DNA of 64,000 nt from DASWJZ01 sp963814905 (GTDB taxonomy: Bacteria; Pseudomonadota; Alphaproteobacteria; Rhizobiales; Afifellaceae), in contig CAWFEM010000008.1 of the NCBI GenBank assembly GCA_963814905.1, forward strand, positions 124,001-188,000, given 5' to 3'. Under the pieces are notes generated by a model that saw nothing but the letters and a program-made list of their open reading frames with translations, made no database searches and had not been told where the DNA came from. Numbering within the stretch: the first letter of the stretch is position 1; every line of letters starts with the position of its first letter. The translations under genes and the position numbers were made by a program. This document shows, piece after piece, positions 45,852 through 55,368 of the stretch.

Positions 45852-46835
45852 TCAGCTCAACAGGAAGAGCGCGGTCTCCTCGTCGGTGACGAGCACGTTG
45901 ATATAGCCGGCGCGCAGACAGGCGAGCGCCACGGCATGTTTGGCCTCGCCGGCGCAGACGCCGATCGAATAGGCGCGGTCCGCGCAATAGCGAAGCTCAA
46001 GCCCGATCGTGCGGGCGTCAAGCTCGGGATCGGCGATGTTGCCTTCCGCGTCGATATAGCGGCTCAAGATGTCGCCGACCGCGCCCTTCTCCTTGAGGGC
46101 ACGCGTTTCCGCCTCGGAGACGAATCCCGATTGCACCAGAACCGATTGCGGGCTGATGGCGCCGAGGCCGAAGCAGATGACCTGCGCGCGCCGGCCGAGC
46201 TCCAGCACCTTGGCGATGGTCGGATCGTTTTCGAGCGCGATCCGTGTCGCCGCCTGGCCGAGGATCGCCGGCACCGGCAGCAGCGTCGCCGTGCCGTTTG
46301 CCGTGCGCGCGAAAAGCTCCGCCGTGTTGTTGGTGCGCACCGACGGCGAGCGGATGTTCATGGCGCCGTTCAGGAGCACCACCTCGACGCCCTCGTTCCA
46401 GAAGGGCGGGAGGCGCCGCGCGACTGCGCTCATCGTGCTTCCCCAGGAGACGCCGATCAGTGGAATCTTGCCGAGGCTCGCGAGGAACCGTCCCGCCGCC
46501 TGCGCCACGCTGTCGAGAAGGACGCCGTCGTCCTCGTCGCCGCTCCGCGGCACCACGACCGCTTCCCTGAGGTGATAGCGGCGCTGCAGGCGGCTTTCGA
46601 TCTCGGGCGCGCGCGGCGCGCGCGGGATGATCTCGATCCGCACGATGCCGCTCTCGCGCGCCTCGGTCAGCAGCCGGCTCGCCTGCCAGCGGGTGAGGCC
46701 GAGCTCCTTGGCAAGCTCGCCCATTGTCATGTCGAGCTCGTAGTAACGCTTCGCGACCTGCAGCATCAGGAGCTCGCGCTGCTCCGCCGACAGGGCGCGG
46801 AACTGGACCTCCCGCTCGAGATTATCGGCCCTCAT
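45852..46835 (-). CDS. SorC family transcriptional regulator
   Basis: A 327-residue SorC/DeoR-type regulator: HTH (about 25-60, MTMGELAKELGLTRWQASRLLTEA) and a C-terminal sugar-phosphate isomerase-like effector domain (about 65-327, GVSWGSTMSAVARRLP, ...GFGLGAISPQSVL). Effectors are phosphorylated sugars. It is the last gene of the minus operon, overlapping the kinase stop by four bases. Likely controls the ABC importer/kinase operon and perhaps the convergent dehydrogenase-deoC-ALDH operon. Confidence 0.9.
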   Translation of the reverse strand: MRADNLEREVQFRALSAEQRELLMLQVAKRYYELDMTMGELAKELGLTRWQASRLLTEARESGIVRIEIIPRAPRAPEIESRLQRRYHLREAVVVPRSGDEDDGVLLDSVAQAAGRFLASLGKIPLIGVSWGSTMSAVARRLPPFWNEGVEVVLLNGAMNIRSPSVRTNNTAELFARTANGTATLLPVPAILGQAATRIALENDPTIAKVLELGRRAQVICFGLGAISPQSVLVQSGFVSEAETRALKEKGAVGDILSRYIDAEGNIADPELDARTIGLELRYCADRAYSIGVCAGEAKHAVALACLRAGYINVLVTDEETALFLLS

Positions 46836-48352
46836 GCCTCCGGCTCTCCCAATTGCCGCGCCGCCAGCCGATGGGAGAGCGGCGTCAGCAGCTCCGTCGC
46901 CTCAAGATACTCGCTCAGCAGCTCACTATAGCGTGCATGGTCGGCAAGGTCTGGCTCTAAAGTTGTGGTCGGCTGCGTCACCGCCTCCGCAGCCGCGAAG
47001 AGGTCGGGCACGAGACCGGCGCCTGTCGCCGCAGAACCGGCCGTGCCGATGATCGTGAGATTGGCGTCCACCGGAAGCTCGATCGGGCGGCCGATAGCAT
47101 CGACCGTCGCTCTCAGCCAGAGCGGATTGCGGGCGTAGCCGCCGGAGCTCACGATGCGGTGCGACTCGATCCCGAGCTCGTCCATGCGCTTCAGCACATT
47201 GGCCGATGCGAGCGCCACGCCCTCGACGGCCGAGCGGTAGAGCGCCGCGCGGTCGTGACCGAGCGAGAGGCCGAGCACCGCGCCGCGGAGCAGCGGATCG
47301 CGGTAGGGCGTGCGGTTCCCCATGAAATAATCGAGCGTCAAAAGCCCGGTGCTGCCGACCGGAAGCGCCTCTGCCGTCCGCCGCAGCTCCTCCGCGCCCG
47401 CCGGAGCGAGCTTGAACATCTCCTCGGCGAACCATGAGAGCACCGATCCCGCCGACACCTGGCCGGCCTCGACCAGCCAATGGCCGTCGACGAGCGCGCG
47501 GGGGTAGGGGCCCCAGAAGCCGGCGACAGGCTGCTCGGCGGAGAGCTGGAACAGATGGACGACCGAGGTGCCGCCGATCAACAGGAGCTCCCCCGGCGCG
47601 AGCGTGCCCGCGCCGATCATGCCCATATGCGCGTCGATGCCGCCCTGCGCGACGATCGGGTGATCGGCGAGGCCGAGATGCGCGGCCGCCTTCTCGCTGA
47701 TCGGCGCGATCGGCGCGCCGACCGGGAGGATCTCGCTCGGGAGCTTCTCGGCAAGGTCGGGCACGCCGAATTCGGCGTAGAGCTCGTCATGGAAGATCGC
47801 GGCGGTCGAATCGTAGTTCCACTTGCAGGTCGCGTTCATGCGCGAGCCGACCCAGCGGCCGGTGAGCATGAAGTTCACGTAGTCGAGGCACTCGCAGATG
47901 ATGTCGGCTTCGGCATAGGTCGCGGGCTCGTTCGCGGCGAGCCACATCGCCTTCGGCACCAGCCATTCGGCGGCGTCGCTGCCGCCCGAATAGGCGAGCA
48001 CCTTGTGATTTGAGCGCGCCGTGCGGTCCGCTTCGGCCGCTGCGCGGCAGTCCATCCACAGAAGCGCCGGGCGGAGCGGCATGCCGTCGCGCTTCGCGAC
48101 GACGACGGTAGAGGCGGTGGTGGCGACGCAGATGCCGGCGATCGATGGCGTGCCGAGGTCGCGCATCAGGCCGCGCGTCGCCTCGCCGAGCGCGTTCCAC
48201 CAGGCGACCGGCGACTGTTCGGCCCAGCCCGGCCGCGGATAGGTCGTGGCGTATCTGACCTCGTTTTCGCCGCGCATCGTGCGGGTCGCAAGGTCGAACA
48301 CGCCGACCCGGATGCCGCCAGTGCCGAAGTCGAGACCGAGAAGCAGTGCCAT
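46832..48352 (-). CDS. FGGY-family carbohydrate kinase (pentulose kinase-like)
   Basis: A 506-residue sugar kinase with the two-domain ASKHA fold: phosphate 1 loop MALLLGLDFGTGGIRVGVFD, the GGIDAHMGMIGAG catalytic block and the adenosine loop IVSSGGYARNPLWLRA. Members phosphorylate pentuloses or polyols; the specific sugar cannot be read from motifs. It overlaps the SorC gene by four bases (ATGA). Confidence 0.88.
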   Translation of the reverse strand: MALLLGLDFGTGGIRVGVFDLATRTMRGENEVRYATTYPRPGWAEQSPVAWWNALGEATRGLMRDLGTPSIAGICVATTASTVVVAKRDGMPLRPALLWMDCRAAAEADRTARSNHKVLAYSGGSDAAEWLVPKAMWLAANEPATYAEADIICECLDYVNFMLTGRWVGSRMNATCKWNYDSTAAIFHDELYAEFGVPDLAEKLPSEILPVGAPIAPISEKAAAHLGLADHPIVAQGGIDAHMGMIGAGTLAPGELLLIGGTSVVHLFQLSAEQPVAGFWGPYPRALVDGHWLVEAGQVSAGSVLSWFAEEMFKLAPAGAEELRRTAEALPVGSTGLLTLDYFMGNRTPYRDPLLRGAVLGLSLGHDRAALYRSAVEGVALASANVLKRMDELGIESHRIVSSGGYARNPLWLRATVDAIGRPIELPVDANLTIIGTAGSAATGAGLVPDLFAAAEAVTQPTTTLEPDLADHARYSELLSEYLEATELLTPLSHRLAARQLGEPEA

Positions 48353-48541
48353 GGCGCGGCGAAGCCTAAAGTCCGCCCGCCGGCATGGCGAGCCGCGGCG
48401 ATTGGCGCGCGACCGTCATGCCGCGGCGCTCGCCGTCGCGGCGCTGGTGAAGGCGCCGTGCGCTCTGCCGGTCGCTGCGCGCCATCCCCCTGTCCTTGTC
48501 ATCTCTTCTCCGTTCAAGTTTGCTTCGCTCGGCCCGCGGGC

Positions 48542-49303
48542 TCAGATGTTGCCGCCGACGACGTAGCCGCCGTCGACGGGGAGTGTCGTGGCGGTCACGA
48601 AGGCCGCCGCGGGCGAGGCGAGGAAGAGCGTCGTCCCCACGAGGTCGTCGACCGTGCCCCAACGCTTCAGCGCCGACCGCTCGGCGATCTTTTCGGCCGA
48701 CACCGGGTCGGACCACAAAGCCTTGGTCATCGCCGTCTTGTGGTAGCCGGGCGCGATCGCGTTGACGCGGATGCCCTCGGGTCCGAATTTGTGCGCAAGC
48801 GCGCGCGTGAGCCCGAGAATGCCGGCCTTGCTGGCGCAATAGGCGGGTACCGTATCGTCGGCGAGGTAGCTCAGCATCGACGCGGTATTGATGATGACGC
48901 CCTTGGAGCGGGCGAGAAGCGGCCGCGCCGCCATGGAAAGGCGCATGGTGCTGTTCATGTTGACGTCGATCACGTCGAGATAGATCGCCTCCTCGTATTC
49001 GGCGTCGGCGCGGGCGATGCCGGCCGCGTTGATCAACACGTCGAGGCCGTCGAGGGCGCCGACGAAGGCGTCGATCGCCTTGCGGTCGCGCACGTCGAGG
49101 AGCTCGAAGCGGATGCCCTTGTTCGCCGCATCCGCACGCTGGGCGGCGAGCTTTTCGTTGGAGCTGCCGGTGGCGATGACCTCGGCTCCGAGGCGCGCGA
49201 AACCCTGCGCGATGGCAAGCCCGATGCCGCTCGAAGCCCCGGAGACGAGCACGCGTTTCTTGGCAAAGAGATCCGGCCGGAAGGTCGCGATAATCTCGTC
49301 CAT
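48542..49303 (-). CDS. SDR family dehydrogenase
   Basis: A 253-residue short-chain dehydrogenase. The NAD(P) loop is VSGASSGIGLAIA, NAAGIAR, active site Ser in NTASML and YCASKAG (YxxxK), with the SDR C-terminal PVDGGYV. Sugar/polyol SDRs in such operons oxidise an alditol to a ketose before phosphorylation. ATG 49303 is preferred to 49366, which would overlap the upstream kinase by about 30 bp. The 188 bp after it, before the FGGY kinase, hold no convincing gene. Confidence 0.88.
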   Translation of the reverse strand: MDEIIATFRPDLFAKKRVLVSGASSGIGLAIAQGFARLGAEVIATGSSNEKLAAQRADAANKGIRFELLDVRDRKAIDAFVGALDGLDVLINAAGIARADAEYEEAIYLDVIDVNMNSTMRLSMAARPLLARSKGVIINTASMLSYLADDTVPAYCASKAGILGLTRALAHKFGPEGIRVNAIAPGYHKTAMTKALWSDPVSAEKIAERSALKRWGTVDDLVGTTLFLASPAAAFVTATTLPVDGGYVVGGNI

Positions 49304-49337
49304 CAGGATTTCCCACCTTTGTTCGCCGGTCGCCGGC

Positions 49338-50840
49338 TCAATGCGTGAGCGCATCGAGGTCGTCATAGAGCGCCTGGCTGTGATGATAGATGCGGTCGAA
49401 AAGCGGCTGCATACGCGCGTAGCGCTCCACCCATTCCGGATCGGGGGCGATCTCGTCGGCGGTGCGGACGAAGGCGTCGACCGCGTCCTCGACGCGCGCG
49501 AAGCGGCCAGTCGCGGTCGCCGCCATGGCCGCGCAGCCGACCACGCCGCACTCGGCTTCCTTCGGCACGACGATTGGGATGCCGTAGATGCTGGCCTTTA
49601 TGCGCAGCCAGAGCTCCGTCTTCGCGCCGCCGCCTGAGGCGATCACCTTTTCGATCCGGCGACCGGCGGCACGCTCCATGATCCTCAGGTGCCGCGCCGC
49701 GGCGAATGCGACGCCTTCGAGCACGGCGCGATGAAGATGCGAGAGGCCATGCGCCGCCCCGAGCCCGAAGAACTGGGCCCGGGCATTGCGGTGCGCGCCG
49801 AGCCGTTCGCCGGCGAGGTAGGGGATGAAGAAAAGTCCGTCCGCACCGGCAGGCGCCTCCGCCGCCTTGGCGACGATGTCGTCGTAGGAGAGCGCCTTCT
49901 CGTGGAAGGCGCGGCGCGCCCAGCGCATGGCATCGCCACCTGTCTCAAGCAGCACGAACGGGCCCCAATGGCCTTCGACCGTGGCAACGTTGCAGATTTC
50001 CGGATCGAGGAGCGGCGTCTCGGCGATCAGCGTCAGAATGCAGGAGGTGCCGGTCACGTCGGAGGCGAGGCCCAGGCGACAGGCGCCCGAGCCGAGCAGG
50101 GCTACCGGATAGTCGGCCCCCCCGACGAGGACGGGCGTTCCTTCCACGAGCCCGGTCTCCGCGGCCGCCACGGCGGTGACGGCGCCGAGAATCTCGAGCG
50201 GGTCGCGGATCGGCGGCAGCTTCGCCGCGTCGATGCTGAGCAGGTCGATCATCGCCGGCGACCAGGCGCGCTTCGCCGGGTTCATCAGGAAGCTGCAGGA
50301 GGCGTCGCCGGAATCCATCGCGACCTCGCCGGTGAGCCGCAGATTGATGAAATCCTTCGGCATGATCACGGCCGTTGCCGCGCGATAGGCCTCGGGGTCG
50401 TTGTCGCGCAGCCACGCGAGCTTGAAGCCCGGCCAGGCCGGCGTCGGCGGATTGCCGCTTTCCTTGAGGTAGGTGTCGGGCGCGTTGCCGCGCTCGAACG
50501 CGGCGACGATGTCGATCGTGCGCTTGTCGTTCCACAAGGGCACGAGCTCGCGGGTCGGCTCCCCGGCCGCGTCGACGAGCACGGTTCCGTGCATCTGCCC
50601 GCAGGCGCACACGGCCGCGATCCTTTCACGCGCGCCCTCGACCGCGGCGAGCGTCGCGCGGATGGCGTGGACAACGCCGGCCCACCAATCCCGGGGCCGT
50701 TGCTCCGCCCAGCCGAAGGTCGGCACGATCTGGTCGTGCTCGCGGGCGGCGATATGGAGGATCGCGCCCGCCTGATCGACCAGCGCCGCGCGCACGCTCC
50801 CCGTGCCGACGTCGATCGCAAGGGTGAGGTCACGGGGCAA
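49338..50840 (-). CDS. Xylulokinase-like FGGY kinase
   Basis: A 500-residue FGGY kinase close to xylulokinase: DVGTGSVRAALVD, CGQMHGTVLVD, LWNDKRT, the GGADYP substrate block and the SGGGAKTELW adenosine loop. A second FGGY kinase sits downstream in the same operon, so the two probably act on different substrates. It lies 19 bp after the permease gene. Confidence 0.88.
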   Translation of the reverse strand: MPRDLTLAIDVGTGSVRAALVDQAGAILHIAAREHDQIVPTFGWAEQRPRDWWAGVVHAIRATLAAVEGARERIAAVCACGQMHGTVLVDAAGEPTRELVPLWNDKRTIDIVAAFERGNAPDTYLKESGNPPTPAWPGFKLAWLRDNDPEAYRAATAVIMPKDFINLRLTGEVAMDSGDASCSFLMNPAKRAWSPAMIDLLSIDAAKLPPIRDPLEILGAVTAVAAAETGLVEGTPVLVGGADYPVALLGSGACRLGLASDVTGTSCILTLIAETPLLDPEICNVATVEGHWGPFVLLETGGDAMRWARRAFHEKALSYDDIVAKAAEAPAGADGLFFIPYLAGERLGAHRNARAQFFGLGAAHGLSHLHRAVLEGVAFAAARHLRIMERAAGRRIEKVIASGGGAKTELWLRIKASIYGIPIVVPKEAECGVVGCAAMAATATGRFARVEDAVDAFVRTADEIAPDPEWVERYARMQPLFDRIYHHSQALYDDLDALTH

Positions 50841-50858
50841 GGCGACGCCGCTTTCGGA

Positions 50859-51851
50859 TCAGTGCTTCAGCGATCCGGTGCTGTACTGCAGCAGCAAGGC
50901 CACAAGGATGATCAGGCCCATATAGACCTGCTGGTGATAGCCGGGCACGCCGCCGAGATTCATGATGTTGGCGATGATGCCCATGACGAGCGCGCCGAGC
51001 AGCGTGTTGATGACGCTGCCGCGCCCGCCCATCAGGCTCGCCCCGCCGATGACCACGGCGGCGATGACGTTAAGCTCCGCGCCGACGCCAACCTGCGATG
51101 ATCCGACCCCGGTCCGGCTCGCCGAGATGATGCCGGCGACCGCGGCGAGCGCGCCGGAGATGATGTAGACGGCGAGCACGTAGCGCGGGACCGCGATTCC
51201 GGAAAGGCGCACGGCCTCCTCGTTCGAGCCGATCGCCGTGATGATGCGCCCGAAGCGCGTGAAGTTCAGCACGATGCCGCCGACGATGAAGACCACGAAC
51301 ATCAGGATCACCGGCTGCGGAATGCCGAAGAGATAGCCCGCCCCGAAGTTCGACAGCGCGTCGCCCGGCGCGCCGCCGATCATGATCGGGCGGCCCTCCG
51401 AGATGATGAGCGAGAGGCCGCGCGCAATCGCCATCATGGCGAGCGACATCACGAAGGAAGGAAGCCTGAGATAGGCGACGAAGCTGCCGGTCACGAGACC
51501 GCATGCGGCGCCGGAGAGAATGACGAGGATGACCGTCGTCACAATGCCGAAGCCCGAGCTGGCCACGAAATAGCCGGTCAGCACGCTCCCCAGGGCGACG
51601 ATCGAGCCGACCGAGAGGTCGATCCCGCGCGTCAGGATCACGAACAGCATGCCGACCGCCATGATGCCGGAGCCGGCCGCCACCTGGCGCAGCACGTTGA
51701 GGATGTTCAGCTTGGTCAGGAAGCTGTCGGACCAGAAGCTGGCGACGATCACCATCGCCACGAAGATGGCGAGCGTGCCGAACCGCTGCAGCAACTCGCG
51801 GAAGTCGATCTTGTTGCGGGGTTCCGATCGCGGCTCGCTGATGACTGTCAT
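50859..51851 (-). CDS. Sugar ABC transporter permease (RbsC type)
   Basis: A 330-residue inner-membrane permease with about nine helices and the RbsC/AraH signature blocks (LSVGSIVALGSVLTGY, VIGGASLMGGRGSVINTLLGA, PGYHQQVYMGLII). Pairs with the tandem ATPase, which it overlaps by four bases, and the RbsB-like binding protein in the same operon. Confidence 0.92.
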   Translation of the reverse strand: MTVISEPRSEPRNKIDFRELLQRFGTLAIFVAMVIVASFWSDSFLTKLNILNVLRQVAAGSGIMAVGMLFVILTRGIDLSVGSIVALGSVLTGYFVASSGFGIVTTVILVILSGAACGLVTGSFVAYLRLPSFVMSLAMMAIARGLSLIISEGRPIMIGGAPGDALSNFGAGYLFGIPQPVILMFVVFIVGGIVLNFTRFGRIITAIGSNEEAVRLSGIAVPRYVLAVYIISGALAAVAGIISASRTGVGSSQVGVGAELNVIAAVVIGGASLMGGRGSVINTLLGALVMGIIANIMNLGGVPGYHQQVYMGLIILVALLLQYSTGSLKH

Positions 51852-53353
51852 GGTTGTGCCTGGCCCTCATTGGGACGTCCGACCATGGCCAGCGCGAGAA
51901 GGTTCTCGTCGCTGTAGCGGTCGGGCGTCAATTCCCCCCGTAGCTCACCTTCGCCCATGACGAGGACGCGGTCGCAAAGCCCGAAAAGCTCCTGATGCTC
52001 CGACGAGATCATGAGCACGGCTTTCCCCGACTCCGCCATCCTGTTGATCAGGGCGTAAATCTCCGACTTGGCCCCGACATCGACGCCGCGCGTCGGCTCG
52101 TCAAGCAGGATGACGTCGCCGTCCGCGTGAAACCACTTGGCGAGCACCACTTTCTGCTGGTTGCCCCCGGAAAGGCTTGAGACCGGCGCGTCGACGCTCG
52201 CCGCTTTCAGCCGGAGGCTTTCGCCGAGCTCGGTCACCGTGCGCCGCTCAAGCGCGCGCCGCAAGAAGCCGAACGCGTTCACCACCGAGGAAAGACGCGC
52301 CATCGTGGCGTTGACGCGGACCGACTTGTCGAGGATGACACCATGCTGTTTGCGGTCCTCCGGAACGAGGCCGATCCCGGCATTGACGGCGTCCTTCGGC
52401 GAGCGGAAGCGCACCGTCTTGCCCTTCAGCGTGATGGCGCCGCCGTTCAGGCGATCGGCGCCGAAGATCAGCCGCGCGACTTCGGTGCGGCCGGAGCCGA
52501 CCAGGCCGCCAAGCCCGATGATCTCGCCGGCGCGGATGGAAAGGCTGATGTCGCGCAGCTTGTGCCCGTCGGTTGCGCCGTTGATCCGCAAGAGCTCCTC
52601 GCCGATCTCGCGGTGGCCGCGCTCGGGGAACATCGCCGAAAGCGGCCGCCCCACCATCATGCGGATGACCCCGTCGATCGTCGCGTCCTCGACCGCCAGC
52701 GTGTCGACCACCTGGCCGTCCTTCATCACGGTCACGCGGTCGGCGATCTCGAGAACTTCGTCGAGGCGATGGGAGATGTAGACGATGCCGACGCCCTGCG
52801 ACCGCAGGTCGGCGATGATCTGGTGCAGACGCTCGGCATCGCGGCCGGAAAGTACCGCCGTCGGCTCGTCGAACACGATGATCCTGACCTCGTGCGACAG
52901 CGCCTTGGCGATCTCGACGACCTGCTGGTGCGCCACCGAGAGACTGCCGACGCGGCTCGTCGGATTGATCTCGAAGCCGAGCCGGCTGATCAGCGCGGTC
53001 GCCCGCTGCTTGAGCGCGCGCCAGGAGATCACCCCGGGAAGCTCGCCGAGAAAGAGATTCTCGGCCACCGAAAGATCGGGGGCGAGCGCCAGTTCCTGGT
53101 GGATGACCGTGACGCCAAGCGCGAGCGCGGCGCGCGGATCGCGCAGGCTGACCTTCTCGCCGCCGATCATGATCTCGCCGCTGCTCGGCTGTATCTCGCC
53201 GCCGAGAATGCGGATGAGGGTGGACTTTCCGGCGCCGTTCTCACCGACGAGCGCGTGCACCTCGCCGCTTTGCACGTCGAAGTCCACGCCCGTCAGGGCG
53301 TGGACTCCACCATAGGATTTGGTGATCGCCGTGAGCCGTGCGAGTTCCGTCAT
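51848..53353 (-). CDS. Sugar ABC transporter ATPase (RbsA/MglA type)
   Basis: A 501-residue tandem ABC ATPase. N-terminal module: Walker A GENGAGKSTLIRIL, signature LSVAHQQ, Walker B IIVFDEPTAVL. C-terminal module: RbsA-type altered Walker A (GLVGSGRTEVARLIFG), signature LSGGNQQKV and VILLDEPTRGVD. This is the standard CUT2-type sugar importer ATPase. Overlaps the permease by four bases. Confidence 0.94.
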   Translation of the reverse strand: MTELARLTAITKSYGGVHALTGVDFDVQSGEVHALVGENGAGKSTLIRILGGEIQPSSGEIMIGGEKVSLRDPRAALALGVTVIHQELALAPDLSVAENLFLGELPGVISWRALKQRATALISRLGFEINPTSRVGSLSVAHQQVVEIAKALSHEVRIIVFDEPTAVLSGRDAERLHQIIADLRSQGVGIVYISHRLDEVLEIADRVTVMKDGQVVDTLAVEDATIDGVIRMMVGRPLSAMFPERGHREIGEELLRINGATDGHKLRDISLSIRAGEIIGLGGLVGSGRTEVARLIFGADRLNGGAITLKGKTVRFRSPKDAVNAGIGLVPEDRKQHGVILDKSVRVNATMARLSSVVNAFGFLRRALERRTVTELGESLRLKAASVDAPVSSLSGGNQQKVVLAKWFHADGDVILLDEPTRGVDVGAKSEIYALINRMAESGKAVLMISSEHQELFGLCDRVLVMGEGELRGELTPDRYSDENLLALAMVGRPNEGQAQP

Positions 53354-53431
53354 GGCGCCTGGCCCGATTACGTTTGCGGGCGGCGGTGGGAGGTTCCGCC
53401 GCCCGCACGAGACAAATACGTGGTCGCAGTC

Positions 53432-54406
53432 TTAGAACACTGCATCCGGATTGTAGTATTTGTCGACGTTCTCCTTCGTAATCGCCGCTGGCGTCGTGAG
53501 GTCGAGCTTCGGGAAGCCGGCCGGCAGCTCGCCCTTGAGCGCCTGCAGGCCGACGTCGACCGCGGTGCGGGCGACGAGCGCCGGATCGTTCAGGCCGGTT
53601 GCGCCGTACTTGCCATCCTGGATGAGCTTCAGCGCTTCCTTCTGGCCATCGGCGGCGGCGAGCACGAGCACGTCGTTCTCCTTGCCGATCGCCTGCAGCG
53701 CCTTGATCGCGCCGAGCACCATTGAATCGTTCTCGCCGAGAATCACGTTGGCGTCGGGATGCGCCTGCAGCAGGTCTTCAGCCGCCTTCAGCCCGCCTTC
53801 CTGCGCCCATGAGCCCCAGCCCTGGCCGAGGACCTCGAAGCCGGCATGGCCTTCGTTGACGAGCTGGCCTTCGATCAGGCCGCTGAACACGCCGAGACGG
53901 CGGTCGCGTCCGACCTCGTTGCCCTGGGAGCCGGAGAGCAGGATGATCTTGATCGGCTTGCCTTGCATCTGCTTGGCGAGCCACTGGCCGACCAGATAGC
54001 CGTTCTGGGAATTCGACGACCGCACTTGCGTGATGACATCCGCCTTCGTGTCGAGGCTGGAGTCCATGATGATGACCTTCACCCCGGCCTTGGTCGCGGC
54101 GTCGGCGGTGGAGACGAGGCCCTCCGGATCGCGCGGATTGAGGATCAGGAGATTGATGCCCTGGGCGACCATGTCCTCGACGTCGGAGATCTGCTTGTTC
54201 ATGTCGTTCTGGCCGTCGGACGTGACCACCTCGCATCCGGCCTCCTTCGCCTGAGCTTCGGCGGCCTTCACCTGGGCGACGAAATAGGGTGCGCTCAAGG
54301 TGTACATCGCAATGCCGACCTTGCAGTCGGCCGCCTGCGCGGCGGCGCCTGCGGTGCCCACCAAGAAGGCCGCCCCAAGCAAACATGCAGGAAGAAATTT
54401 CCTCAT
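53432..54406 (-). CDS. Sugar ABC transporter substrate-binding protein (RbsB type)
   Basis: A 324-residue periplasmic binding protein with signal peptide (about 1-25, MRKFLPACLLGAAFLVGTAG) and a class B sugar-binding fold (GIAMYTLSAPYFVAQVKAAE, DGQNDMNKQISDVEDMVAQG, LGENDSMVLGA). The ligand is unknown but probably a pentose, polyol or rare sugar. ATG 54406 has TGGAGGGA ahead. Promoter-proximal gene of the minus operon; a TGTA-N7-TACA site lies 52 bp upstream. Confidence 0.93.
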   Translation of the reverse strand: MRKFLPACLLGAAFLVGTAGAAAQAADCKVGIAMYTLSAPYFVAQVKAAEAQAKEAGCEVVTSDGQNDMNKQISDVEDMVAQGINLLILNPRDPEGLVSTADAATKAGVKVIIMDSSLDTKADVITQVRSSNSQNGYLVGQWLAKQMQGKPIKIILLSGSQGNEVGRDRRLGVFSGLIEGQLVNEGHAGFEVLGQGWGSWAQEGGLKAAEDLLQAHPDANVILGENDSMVLGAIKALQAIGKENDVLVLAAADGQKEALKLIQDGKYGATGLNDPALVARTAVDVGLQALKGELPAGFPKLDLTTPAAITKENVDKYYNPDAVF

Positions 54407-54456
54407 CAGTTCCCTCCACGATTGATTTCGCTGGGCTGTTCTCAATGGGCCCAGTT

Positions 54457-54473
54457 ATGTAGCATAGATACAT
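54457..54473. promoter_or_regulatory. TGTA-N7-TACA dyad before the ABC operon
   Basis: ATGTA-N7-TACAT, preceded by TT and containing TATGTAGCA, 51 bp upstream of the sugar-binding protein ATG. It closely matches the site at 54616-54634 on the other side of the divergent spacer. Confidence 0.55.
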
Positions 54474-54615
54474 GCGCTCGCTTCGGTCAAGCCGTCGCTG
54501 GTCTCACAAATTTCAATGAGAGAGACATTCGTGAGATCGCTAGCTTGGAACAATGCTCCACCGAGGAGACGTCATCCGCCTCGTCACCGCACTTGCCTTT
54601 CGGATATCTTCCGAT

Positions 54616-54634
54616 TTATGTAGCAAAATTACAG
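54616..54634. promoter_or_regulatory. TGTA-N7-TACA dyad before the isomerase operon
   Basis: TTATGTAGCA followed by AAATTACAG: TGTA-N7-TACA with the same leading TTATGTAGCA as the 54457 site. It ends 44 bp before the cupin isomerase ATG. One regulator probably binds both sites in the divergent spacer. Confidence 0.55.
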
Positions 54635-54677
54635 AACTTGCGGCGCTGGTCGCAGTTCTGAGAGCGGGAGGAGCGGC

Positions 54678-55298
54678 ATGCGCGAACCCGGATTCTGCCG
54701 GGTCGATGTTGAGAAGGGCGAGCTTGCGGGCGCCACCGGTCGCTACGCGAAGACGCTGGGCGACCTGGACGGCATCTACGCCGACGAGGCGGCCTATCGA
54801 GCGCTTCTCGACGAGATGGCCGACACGGCCGTCTACGAGGTGAGCGACTACAGGCCCTCCAGCGATGCCGGGGACATGATCGTCGGCGTGACCCGCATGC
54901 TGCCCGGCAAGGTCGGTCGTGAGTTCTTCCTGACGCGCGGCCATATCCACGCCAACGCCAATCGGCCGGAGCTCTATTATGGCGAGAGCGGCCATGGGGT
55001 GATGCTGCTGGAATCGCCGGCCGGCGAGGTACGGACGGTGGAGATCGCGCCGCGCACGATGTGCTACGTGCCGCCTTTTTGGATCCACCGCTCGGTGAAT
55101 GTGGGCAGCGACATTCTGGTGATGACCTTCGCTTATCCGGCGGATTCTGGGCAGGACTACGATATCATCGCCAAGGCGGGCGGGATGCGCAGCCGCATCG
55201 TCGACGACGGCAATGGCGGCTGGACGACCGTCGACAACGAGCGCTACTGCTTCCGGCCGCCCGAGCTTGTCGAAAGCATCCTCGCGCAGTCGCGCTGA
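54678..55298 (+). CDS. Cupin-type glucose-6-phosphate isomerase-like protein
   Basis: A 206-residue cupin with the metal-binding TRGHIH, a downstream Glu in ELYYGESGHG and the later His of PPFWIHRSVN, as in archaeal-type phosphoglucose isomerase. It would interconvert an aldose- and ketose-6-phosphate; in this island the true substrate may be another phosphosugar. First gene of the plus operon with the AroE-like dehydrogenase and RpiR. Confidence 0.87.
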   Translation: MREPGFCRVDVEKGELAGATGRYAKTLGDLDGIYADEAAYRALLDEMADTAVYEVSDYRPSSDAGDMIVGVTRMLPGKVGREFFLTRGHIHANANRPELYYGESGHGVMLLESPAGEVRTVEIAPRTMCYVPPFWIHRSVNVGSDILVMTFAYPADSGQDYDIIAKAGGMRSRIVDDGNGGWTTVDNERYCFRPPELVESILAQSR

Positions 55299-55368
55299 GA
55301 ACGGCTCGCGCCATGACCAGCCTGGCTCGTTCGGCCGACGCGCGCGATGCAGCAAGGCACTTGCGCTC

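Noticed and set aside
48366..48541. Short basic frame after the SDR gene beginning MARSDRQSARRLHQRR
   Set aside because: No family match and it overlaps a GC-rich gap where long frames occur by chance.
49304..49366. Longer start (ATG 49366) for the SDR gene
   Set aside because: It would overlap the upstream kinase by about 30 bp and adds residues lacking family support.
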